From Chloroflexota bacterium (lineage in GTDB: Bacteria; Chloroflexota; Ktedonobacteria; Ktedonobacterales; Ktedonobacteraceae), in assembly GCA_005879655.1 (NCBI GenBank), contig VBJK01000051.1, positions 1 through 22,314 on the forward strand: a DNA stretch of 22,314 nt, read 5' to 3'. The notes under the pieces were generated by a model that saw nothing but the letters and a program-made list of their open reading frames with translations, was not told the origin of the DNA and searched no databases. Of this stretch, positions 7,363 to 14,141 are shown one piece after another. A program made the position numbers and the translations under genes. Position 1 is the stretch's first letter, and the number at the start of each line of letters is the position of its first letter.

Positions 7363-7693
7363 GATAATCCTCCACTGCAAGAATCCTAATCACTGTTACG
7401 CGAGCCCAATCCAAACCACCATCTGCCCTTCTTGGGATTGGGTCGTTAGCTGGCTCGAAAATCAGTCGATAGGGATGACCTATGTCTATTGCTAATGTAT
7501 CTTCTCTATTTCCTTTTAACTCATGACATCTTACTTGTGGCAGATAACGCATTACTTCTAGATTTTCTGCTGCTCTTAGCTCATCCAGTCGGCGTCTAAG
7601 TAATTTCGCACGCATTGGACCGTAGCTTCTGAGTAGTAGAGACTGGTTATTACAAGCCTTCTCCAGTTTTCGTCCATAAAAGAGGATTTCCAC
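7355..7693 (-). CDS. higB: HigB/RelE-ParE-family toxin
   Basis: Probable mRNA-interferase toxin of a type II toxin-antitoxin pair. The 112-aa product has the RelE/ParE-like layout: a basic helical N-terminal half (KLEKAC, RAKLLRRRLDELRAAENL) followed by strands containing CHELKG, LAIDIGHPYRLIFEPA (66-81) and a final VTVIRILAVEDYHG. The toxin-before-antitoxin order is characteristic of HigBA. The start is GTG at 7693 with a modest AAGG upstream. It is the first gene of the minus-strand block toxin-antitoxin-ATPase-TOPRIM. Expression should be controlled by the promoter and palindrome just upstream. The toxic activity and its RNA target are inferred from the family. Confidence 0.85.
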   Translation of the reverse strand: MEILFYGRKLEKACNNQSLLLRSYGPMRAKLLRRRLDELRAAENLEVMRYLPQVRCHELKGNREDTLAIDIGHPYRLIFEPANDPIPRRADGGLDWARVTVIRILAVEDYHG

Positions 7694-7718
7694 TCACAAC
7701 AACCTTATTATAATTATA

Positions 7719-7769
7719 CTAATCCTTAAAGGTTAGCATAACTATACCATTGAGTGCTCTTGCTGTCAA
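7719..7769 (-). promoter_or_regulatory. higBA promoter with overlapping candidate operator
   Basis: On the minus strand a perfect -35 TTGACA (7764-7769) is followed by a 17-bp spacer and -10 TATAGT (7741-7746). The predicted start is near 7734. Over and just past the start lies the 18-bp imperfect palindrome CTAACCTTTAAGGATTAG (7719-7736, 14 of 18 positions symmetric), well placed for repression by the HigA antitoxin. Binding by HigA is inferred, not shown. Confidence 0.65.
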
Positions 7770-7833
7770 TTAAGTGAGACATCTGGCTAGACCAAATAGC
7801 TCACCTATACAAAAGTGCAAGCCTCATGTACTA

Positions 7834-7866
7834 TATAATGGCCTGCAAAAATCAACATACAAGGAG
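7834..7866 (+). promoter_or_regulatory. -10 element and ribosome binding site of the type IIG gene
   Basis: A TATAAT (7834-7839) lies 33 bp before the start codon, but the -35 position has no recognisable hexamer. AAGGAG (7861-7866) sits 5 nt before the ATG and fixes that start. This promoter and the higBA promoter diverge from the same 180-bp gap. Confidence 0.4.
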
Positions 7867-7871
7867 CCAGG

Positions 7872-10800
7872 ATGAAGTCCAATTCGCGCACAAATAACAA
7901 AGATCAGCAGCCACAGGTGCCACAGGTACAACAGCTTCATTTCACGCCTGAGCCACATAGCAATCAACAACTCTTTTCTGACCACTACTTAAATGTGATC
8001 CTGCCTCAACGCTCGGATTGGCAGCTGCTAGCGACTGAAGCCAGCATAACGCTGCACGAGCTACAACAGCTCTTTGCGGCTTATACTCCTAGCACCAAAG
8101 AAGCCCAAGCCGAAGAGGACTTTATCAAACCAGTGCTACGGCAGCTTGGACATACCTTTGAAGTACAGGCCTCGCTGAAAACTCCCGATGGTAGCAAAAT
8201 ACCAGACTACGTGTTCTACCGCGATCAAGAGGCCCTCGTTGCCAATAAGAGCAAGAAGCTTAATGATGCGCTCTTAACGGGTTCTGCGATTGCTGTTGGC
8301 GATGCGAAGTCCTGGGATCGTCAGTTGGATATTTCTCTCAAAAGTGAGGGCGGTGATCCCTTCACGAATAAAAACCCATCTTATCAGATTGCCTTTTATA
8401 TACAACATAGCGGCCTGGATTGGGGCATACTGACCAATGGACGGCTCTGGCGACTCTACCATAAAGAGACCGCTCATAAGTTGGATCGTTTTTATGAGGT
8501 GGATCTGCCAGCACTACTACAAGAAGGCGATGTCCACAATTTTCTCTACTTTTATGCATTTTTCCGTCGCCAGGCATTCGATGAGGATGATCTGAGTATC
8601 GAGGCTATACGACAGGAAAGCGTTGATTATGCACGTGCTGTGAGCGATTCGCTCAAACTTCAGGTCTATGATGCGTTGCGCCATATAGCACAGGGTTTCC
8701 TTGATTATCAGCCTAATAACCTGAAGCCTGATGAGCAGACTCTCAAGCAGATCTACGATAGTTCACTTATTCTGCTCTATCGTTTGCTCTTTATTCTCTA
8801 TGTTGAAGCTCGTGATCTGTTACCGGTCCATGGCAATGCGGGCTATAGCGAGTACTATAGTCTGGATCAGACAAAAAAGACTGTACAGCGACTTTTCACA
8901 TTTGGTATACCCTTGTCGCGGCGCTACGCAACGCTCTGGGGACACCTCAAGGGGCTTTTTGCCATTATTGATGGAGGCGATCCTACACTCAATGTGACGA
9001 CTTTTAATGGTGGCCTCTTTAATCCAGAGCACCATCTATTTCTAGAGCGCTATGCCGTCAGCGATTTCCACCTTCAGCAGGCCATTGATAAGTTATTTCA
9101 TCTGGAAACGATAAAAAATCCTGACGATGGGTGGACGATTGATCTCAAGAACGAAAAGGGTGAGCGTAAGATTACTGGCAGTTATTACACACCGGATTAT
9201 ATTGTGAAGTATATGGTAGAGGAAACACTAGGGCCTGTCTTGCGTCAAGCCATCGCTAGCGCTAAGAGCGAACAGGAGAAGATTCAGGCGGTACTCAATA
9301 TCAAAGTACTCGACCCTGCGATGGGTAGCGGACACTTCCCCGTCGAAGCCACCGACTATATCGCGCGTTTCCTGGTAGAGCACCTTGAGCAGTCCGATAC
9401 TAGCGGCGAAAGCGAACTGGCATTCTGGCGACGACGCGTGGCACAATCCTGCATCTACGGTGTAGACCTCAATCCATTGGCGGTAGATCTAGCACAGCTC
9501 TCACTCTGGCTTGCCACGGTAGCCAAAGATCGTCCACTTTCGTTTCTAGACCACCACCTGCGTTGTGGCAACTCTCTGCTCGGAGCACGGCTCTCCGAAC
9601 TTAAGCCGCATACGACCAAAGGGAAAATGAGTGGCAGAAAGGTTCGCTCGATTTCCACATCTGGTGTAGAGGCTACCCAGCCCTTGCTCTTTAACGAGGA
9701 AAGTCTGCGGCAGGTGATGACCACTGCCGTTGATCTGATGTGGTTGATCGAGGTAAATCCCGCCCAAAGTATTGCCGATGTGAAAGAGCAGGAAACAATC
9801 TACGAAAAACTACGCAGGCAACTCACGGGCAAATACAGTAAGCTAGCTAATTTCGTCACCGCTACACATTTCGGTGTCGCTATAGATCAGAAGCTCTGGC
9901 AACCCCTCAGCGATTATGCAACTGGACGATCTTTCGCCGCTCCTGCTCAATTCGAGGATTGGTCGTATACCGTAGAAGAAATTGCCGGTAAACTGTATTT
10001 CTTCCATTGGGAGCTAGAGTTTCCTGAAGTCTTCTTCAATCGCTATGGGCAGCATAAGGGTGCTGGCGCAGGCTTTGATGTGGTTATTGGTAATCCTCCC
10101 TATGTACGTCAGGAGGAACTGGGTCGCTTCAAACCATACTTCGAGGCAAACTACCCAGAGACCTATGATGGCGTTGCTGACCTCTACACGTACTTTTATC
10201 AGCAAGGATTGAACCTGACACGTGCAGGCGGACGCATGTCCTACATTGTCACCAACAAGTGGATGCGCTCAGGCTATGGTGAACCACTGCGCGCCTTTTT
10301 CACTCAAACAGGCGCATTGGAGCGCATTGTAGACTTTGGTCACGCGCCGATCTTCCCAGAGGCAGAAGTCTTTCCCTGCATTCTGGTGCTCAATAAACCA
10401 CAACCACAAAGTGAGGGAGACACACAGCCAGAACGTCAGGTACAGATGCTCGAATTTCCTCGTGCAGAACTGAGCCGCATTGTCCAGAACAAGCAAAGCC
10501 TACACAGCTATATTCAAGAGCAGAGCCACACCATCCCACATAGTCGCTTTACCAGCGCACGCTGGCATTTGGACGACTCTGCAATTAATGACCTGCTTGC
10601 AAAAATGCGCCGTGTGGGTATCCCTCTCGCAGAGTTCGTCGGAGTAAAGCCCTACCGTGGTGTGCTAACTGGGTTCAATGAAGCATTCCTGATTAGTACG
10701 CGCATCAAAGATCGTCTCGTCCGCGAGGACCCACGCAGTGCAGAGATCATCAAACCTTACTTGCGTGGTCAAGACATTAAGCGTTGGTTGCCAGAATGGG

Positions 10801-11585
10801 ACGATCTCTGGATGATTTTTGCTCGTAGAGGGATTGATATTGACTCCTACCCGGCAATCAAAAATTATCTCTCGCAATTTCGTAAACAGCTCGAACCTAA
10901 ACCAAAAGATTGGACGGGAGAGAATTGGCCTGGGAGAAAATCAGGCTCTTACCAATGGTATGAGCTGCAAGATGCTGTAGATTACTGGCCTATGTTTGAG
11001 CAACCAAAAATCATGTATCAAGAGATACAGTCTTATCCAGCTTATTGTCTTGATAACAAGGGTCTCTTCTCTAACAACAAGGTCTTTGTCATTGCACCTG
11101 CCGATAGCTATCTGCTTGCCGTTTTGAACTCTCCACTGATGTGGTGGCATAACTGGCGTTACCTGCCACATATGATGCATGACACACTGAGTCCAGTTGG
11201 TGAGTTAATGCAGTCCTTGCCTATTGCCCCACCTACTGACGCTATACGAGCTGAGATAGAACCAGCTGTTGCCAGGCTCATACACGAGCCAGGAAAGCGG
11301 CTAGAGAATGGTCTTGAACTGGATTACGAAACGTTTGAAAAAGAGGTGCGCAAACGGCATCCTAAAAAGTCACTGACAAATGCAGCCTCCAAACGCCTAC
11401 GAGCGGGCTATAATAAGCATATTACTGATTTTCGGAAACTCAAGACTGAGACGGCTAAGTTAGAACGCAAGATTAGCGATCTGGTTAACAACGCGTATGG
11501 CCTCACACCGGAAGAGATTGCACTGCTTTGGAAGACGGCACCACCACACATGCCCCCCGGGAGATGGGAAAACACCCCTAGCTGA
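7872..11585 (+). CDS. Type IIG (Eco57I-like) restriction enzyme/adenine methyltransferase
   Basis: A fused restriction-modification protein of 1237 aa, expected to methylate adenine in its recognition site and cut unmodified DNA. The N-terminal nuclease module shows a PD-(D/E)xK pattern: IPDYVFY (about 110-116) and VGDAKSW (about 141-147), followed by YQIAFYI. The methyltransferase core has motif X-like GSYYTPDYIVKYMVEE (from about 437), SAM-binding VLDPAMGSGHF (about 478-488) and catalytic VIGNPPYVRQEE (about 738-749). The C-terminal part has a TaqI-like specificity region (PYLRGQDIKRWL near 962) and a charged helical end. The gene stands alone and divergent from the toxin-antitoxin block. 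No BREX (pglZ, brxC) or DISARM (drmA, drmB) genes lie nearby, so PglX or DrmMI is unlikely. The recognition sequence cannot be read from the protein. Confidence 0.92.
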   Translation: MKSNSRTNNKDQQPQVPQVQQLHFTPEPHSNQQLFSDHYLNVILPQRSDWQLLATEASITLHELQQLFAAYTPSTKEAQAEEDFIKPVLRQLGHTFEVQASLKTPDGSKIPDYVFYRDQEALVANKSKKLNDALLTGSAIAVGDAKSWDRQLDISLKSEGGDPFTNKNPSYQIAFYIQHSGLDWGILTNGRLWRLYHKETAHKLDRFYEVDLPALLQEGDVHNFLYFYAFFRRQAFDEDDLSIEAIRQESVDYARAVSDSLKLQVYDALRHIAQGFLDYQPNNLKPDEQTLKQIYDSSLILLYRLLFILYVEARDLLPVHGNAGYSEYYSLDQTKKTVQRLFTFGIPLSRRYATLWGHLKGLFAIIDGGDPTLNVTTFNGGLFNPEHHLFLERYAVSDFHLQQAIDKLFHLETIKNPDDGWTIDLKNEKGERKITGSYYTPDYIVKYMVEETLGPVLRQAIASAKSEQEKIQAVLNIKVLDPAMGSGHFPVEATDYIARFLVEHLEQSDTSGESELAFWRRRVAQSCIYGVDLNPLAVDLAQLSLWLATVAKDRPLSFLDHHLRCGNSLLGARLSELKPHTTKGKMSGRKVRSISTSGVEATQPLLFNEESLRQVMTTAVDLMWLIEVNPAQSIADVKEQETIYEKLRRQLTGKYSKLANFVTATHFGVAIDQKLWQPLSDYATGRSFAAPAQFEDWSYTVEEIAGKLYFFHWELEFPEVFFNRYGQHKGAGAGFDVVIGNPPYVRQEELGRFKPYFEANYPETYDGVADLYTYFYQQGLNLTRAGGRMSYIVTNKWMRSGYGEPLRAFFTQTGALERIVDFGHAPIFPEAEVFPCILVLNKPQPQSEGDTQPERQVQMLEFPRAELSRIVQNKQSLHSYIQEQSHTIPHSRFTSARWHLDDSAINDLLAKMRRVGIPLAEFVGVKPYRGVLTGFNEAFLISTRIKDRLVREDPRSAEIIKPYLRGQDIKRWLPEWDDLWMIFARRGIDIDSYPAIKNYLSQFRKQLEPKPKDWTGENWPGRKSGSYQWYELQDAVDYWPMFEQPKIMYQEIQSYPAYCLDNKGLFSNNKVFVIAPADSYLLAVLNSPLMWWHNWRYLPHMMHDTLSPVGELMQSLPIAPPTDAIRAEIEPAVARLIHEPGKRLENGLELDYETFEKEVRKRHPKKSLTNAASKRLRAGYNKHITDFRKLKTETAKLERKISDLVNNAYGLTPEEIALLWKTAPPHMPPGRWENTPS

Positions 11586-11651
11586 CTGTTCAGAAGCGTT
11601 TGCGTCTACAAGGGAAAAATCTTGTGTTACACCTCATATGTACTGTCTGTA

Positions 11652-11680
11652 TTGAAATTATTTGATCCCCCACTTATAAT
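11652..11680 (+). promoter_or_regulatory. Promoter A, upstream of the MFS gene
   Basis: -35 TTGAAA (11652-11657), 17-bp spacer and perfect -10 TATAAT (11675-11680). Its form is almost the same as promoter B at 13883, and both are followed by similar leader sequence. The predicted start is near 11687, about 355 nt before the MFS start codon. Confidence 0.7.
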
Positions 11681-11686
11681 AAGCTA

Positions 11687-11830
11687 GAGGGACGTTGTAG
11701 CTCAATGAAATAGTGTTTCCTCGTTAGTTTATTTCTTGCCAATGATGGCTTTGATACTAAGATAATCCATAATTATCTTTGAGTCTTAGCAATTATGGTT
11801 TGATCATAAATCCGACTTTGCATCCCTCTT
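11687..11830 (+). ncRNA. Leader A: candidate structured 5' leader similar to leader B
   Basis: The leader shares with 13918-14100 an ordered set of blocks after the TATAAT box: ATAGTNTTCCTC-like sequence, then TTGCCAATGANGGCTTTG (11736-11753 here; 17 of 18 bases identical to 13973-13990). A perfect 8-bp hairpin follows, AAGATAAT (11759-11766)/ATTATCTT (11772-11779), with ACT/AGT able to extend it past a bulge. The matching leader B hairpin differs by a compensating pair change, which supports a conserved RNA fold. I match it to no known riboswitch. It could instead be a separate small RNA or a dispersed promoter-containing repeat. Confidence 0.45.
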
Positions 11831-11935
11831 TTGCGTTGTCAATATGTCACGCGCAAAGACATGTGTATAACAACCTGTTGTCTCGACTACAGAAATTTAA
11901 CTGAACTTGGGAAGAACAGAGAAGAACTCATACAA

Positions 11936-12046
11936 ATGAAAAACACTTTCAACGAGAAAGTTTACTGTATAAGAAGCAACGCATTGCAGACAAATCTTGC
12001 TGCTGTGCGCCTACCCTGGGCGAACTACCAAGAGGTAGTATTGTGA
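11936..12046 (+). CDS. Possible 36-aa leader peptide overlapping the MFS start
   Basis: An ATG at 11936 opens a 36-codon frame (MKNTFNEKVY...NYQEVVL). Its TGA stop overlaps the GTG start of the MFS gene in GTGA. A purine-rich GAGAAGAA lies about 9 nt upstream. The frame is open back to a TTG at 11831. The protein resembles nothing I know. The overlap would allow translational coupling, but the frame may be fortuitous. Confidence 0.2.
   Translation: MKNTFNEKVYCIRSNALQTNLAAVRLPWANYQEVVL
12024..12039 (+). promoter_or_regulatory. Hairpin holding the MFS ribosome binding site
   Basis: ACTACC (12024-12029) and GGTAGT (12034-12039) form a 6-bp stem with loop AAGA. The likely ribosome binding site AGAGG (12031-12035) is split between loop and stem, 7 nt before the GTG start. 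It could limit initiation unless an upstream ribosome or factor opens it. The function is inferred. Confidence 0.4.
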
Positions 12047-13344
12047 GGAGACGAGGAAATCCGGTACAGACCAATGTGGCGGAGACCAGCACTTTAAAGA
12101 GCAGTGAGAAGGTCACACCTGTGGTAGCAACTTCTGCTGAGGCTACTACTAGTGCAACAAGTCATGCAACGACCATTACCACGGGTCTCATCTGGGTTAT
12201 GACTATAGCTTGCGGATTAGCGGAGGCCAACCAGGCATATGCCCAACCACTGCTGGCAGACATGGGACGGAGTTTTGGCGTCTCAATCAATGAGATTGGG
12301 TTGACGAACACTCTGAGTCTGTTCGGCTACGCAGTTGGCCTGCTCCTGATCGTACCGTTAGGAGAAAAGTATAACCAACGTCGTTTAATTATTGTGATGC
12401 TTGGCGCAGTGGCGCTGGCTCTTGCCTGTATGGCAACGGCACCAATGGTCCCCCTCCTTCTCATTGCTAGTGGTATGGTCGGTCTGACGGGCATCGTTTC
12501 CGAATTGATCATTCCATTCGCCGCTCGATTGACCGCCACAAGCGAACGTGGACGCGTGGTGGGAACCGTCCTGTGTGGCCTGTTTCTCGGTGCTCCACTG
12601 GCTGGCATACTCAGTGGCTTTATAGGAAAACACTTCGGCTGGCGCACAATGTACTGGATTGCCACAACGGTGATGATCATCCTGGCGGTGGTATTGCGTT
12701 TGCTGCTACCGGCTGACCGCAGCGATAAAAAGGAGCTTCATTACCTAGAACTGCTGGGTTCATTATGGGGCTTGCTCCGCTCAGAAATAGTTTTACAGGA
12801 AGTCAGTATATTGTCCTTTCTCGTCTATGGCGCGTTTAACGCCTTCTGGGTTACGCTTTCTTTCTCCCTTAGCAGCTCACCATATCATTTTGGAAGCGAT
12901 GTCGTTGGGCTATTCGGTCTGCTTAGCATTGTGGGTCCACTCGTCGGACTGTTTGTGGGCAAGTTCACTGATCATGGTGATGCACGTTATGCAAGTGGCA
13001 TTGCATTAGTCGTGATATTCTTGTCCTTTGTGTTCATGTGGTTTGTTAGCCAATGGTTGATTGGCTTGCTTGTTGGTACGATCTTGCTGAGCATTGGCGT
13101 CCAGAGCAGCCTGGTAGCCAATGAGACGAGGATCTATCGTCTGCATTCTGGGGCATGGAACCGTCTCAATAGTATCCACATTTTTCTCTTCGTGATGGGT
13201 GGCTCACTCGGCTCAATGCTGGGCACATTGAGCTGGAGTATCGCCAAGCGTGATGGTGTGTACGCCACCGCTTGTTTGCTGATGCTTGTTGCATTGGGCT
13301 TCTATATAGTTCCAAAAAATATAGCGATCTCTAGCAATTTATAG
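12043..13344 (+). CDS. MFS transporter, drug/sugar exporter-like (DHA1 type)
   Basis: Major facilitator superfamily secondary transporter, 433 aa, in the cytoplasmic membrane. After a Ser/Thr-rich hydrophilic N-terminus of about 45 residues there are about 12 hydrophobic helices in two halves. The first half begins WVMTIACGLAEANQAYAQPLLADMG, and the loop after helix 2 carries the MFS motif-A-like GEKYNQRRLI. This resembles AraJ/YgaY-type exporters. The substrate cannot be told from sequence. The start is GTG at 12043 with AGAGG 7 nt upstream, inside a small hairpin. The long N-terminal tail contains no internal Met or better start before the first helix. The gene is transcribed probably from promoter A through a long leader, and no partner gene follows. 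Confidence 0.85.
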   Translation: MRRRGNPVQTNVAETSTLKSSEKVTPVVATSAEATTSATSHATTITTGLIWVMTIACGLAEANQAYAQPLLADMGRSFGVSINEIGLTNTLSLFGYAVGLLLIVPLGEKYNQRRLIIVMLGAVALALACMATAPMVPLLLIASGMVGLTGIVSELIIPFAARLTATSERGRVVGTVLCGLFLGAPLAGILSGFIGKHFGWRTMYWIATTVMIILAVVLRLLLPADRSDKKELHYLELLGSLWGLLRSEIVLQEVSILSFLVYGAFNAFWVTLSFSLSSSPYHFGSDVVGLFGLLSIVGPLVGLFVGKFTDHGDARYASGIALVVIFLSFVFMWFVSQWLIGLLVGTILLSIGVQSSLVANETRIYRLHSGAWNRLNSIHIFLFVMGGSLGSMLGTLSWSIAKRDGVYATACLLMLVALGFYIVPKNIAISSNL

Positions 13345-13366
13345 CGATTTCACGCGAGCTAGAGAT
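13327..13366. terminator. Inverted repeat at the MFS / TnpB-remnant boundary
   Basis: ATCTCTAGC (13327-13335) pairs with GCTAGAGAT (13358-13366), a 9-bp stem with a 22-nt loop, followed by TTTCTCTT. It overlaps the last codons of the MFS gene and the 3' end of the TnpB remnant. It could terminate the MFS transcript or be the remains of the transposon's end hairpin. Confidence 0.4.
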
Positions 13367-13721
13367 TTCTCTTGCTCGTTTTGGCGGGGGAACGACTATC
13401 CGCACTGCATGGACGCGCCATCGGTGCAAGCACCGCCTTACCATCCTCTACACCCTCCGGCCCGAAGGCGTTAGGTGCTACTTTCCTGATTCTATTCAAG
13501 CTTCCATTCACATCGGAGTTAATGTACCGCTTGCCTGATGCACGGTATAATCCACGCTTGACACGTCTCCCGCTAAACGTGTACTCTGTCTCATTGTTGG
13601 GCTTCCACACAGGCAATGGATCACGATCAAGGAAGCTGGCCACGCTGGTATAGGACTCTTCAGTGATCACCACACGAATACCAACCAGCTCCGCTTTGGG
13701 TCTGTAGATGATGTGTTCGTG
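13359..13721 (-). pseudogene. IS200/IS605-family TnpB (OrfB) C-terminal remnant
   Basis: Only the last 120 or so codons of a TnpB RNA-guided nuclease/transposon accessory gene remain. The minus-strand frame reads HIIYRPKAELVGIRVVITEE from about 13715, then ESYTSVASFLDRDPLP, FSGRRVKRGLYR and INSDVNGSLNRIRKVAPNAF. This is the usual end of TnpB, with the final catalytic Asp in the SDVNG motif. The GTG at 13673 is not the true start, because TnpB-like sequence continues upstream of it. The N-terminal RuvC motifs and the remainder of the gene are absent upstream, so the fragment cannot be active. It shows that an IS200/IS605 element once inserted between the MFS gene and promoter B. Confidence 0.85.
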
Positions 13722-13882
13722 TGAAGGAAAGAGAAGCCTTGCATATGATACCGACTAGTTTCGATACTTCGCGTATTTCATATATAAGCTTTCCCTTAAT
13801 TGTCATAAGAAAATAAACTCTGCAAGATGCTAAAGATTGTGTGTTTTATCATCTTATATTACACTACACCCTTATCTCTTCA

Positions 13883-13911
13883 TTGAATTTGCTCTATCGA
13901 TCAGCTATAAT
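13883..13911 (+). promoter_or_regulatory. Promoter B, upstream of the HAMP membrane protein
   Basis: -35 TTGAAT (13883-13888), 17-bp spacer and perfect -10 TATAAT (13906-13911), of the same form as promoter A. The predicted start near 13918 gives a leader of about 220 nt. The DNA between the TnpB remnant and this promoter (13722-13882) is AT-rich and holds nothing I recognise. Confidence 0.7.
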
Positions 13912-13917
13912 AGGTCA

Positions 13918-14100
13918 GAAAAGCATTGCTGCATGAAGCAACCATAGTTCCTCTGTGGCTTAACCGAGCTTGTTGCCAATGAAGGCTTTGGGAGAAAGAC
14001 TGTTGCTAGCTCGTTCTTTTATGATGAATAGCTTTGGGAGAAAGATGATTACTAGATCATTCTTTATGAAGAACGTCCTTCGTAGAAAAATCTATCATCC
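13918..14100 (+). ncRNA. Leader B: candidate structured 5' leader with a duplicated hairpin
   Basis: Like leader A, it has ATAGTTCCTC and TTGCCAATGANGGCTTTG (13973-13990) at a similar distance from the -10 box (62 versus 56 nt). It then carries two direct copies of GCTTTGGGAGAAAGA (13985-13999 and 14031-14045, 46-bp period). Each copy opens an AAGA...TCTT hairpin. The second is AAGATGAT (14042-14049) with ATCATTCTT (14056-14064), 8 bp with one bulge. The first is weaker. Differences from the leader A stem keep the pairing. No known RNA family is assigned. Confidence 0.45.
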
Positions 14101-14141
14101 TGTTCAAAGAATCTCATATGACTTATTTTAGGAGGTGTTCG

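Noticed and set aside
7872..11585. BREX PglX or DISARM methylase
   Set aside because: The methylase has its own N-terminal PD-(D/E)xK-like nuclease region, and no pglZ, brxC, drmA or drmB neighbours occur in the window.
11687..14100. Known riboswitch class in the two leaders
   Set aside because: I could not match the conserved blocks to the core motifs of riboswitch classes I know, and neither downstream gene points to a ligand.
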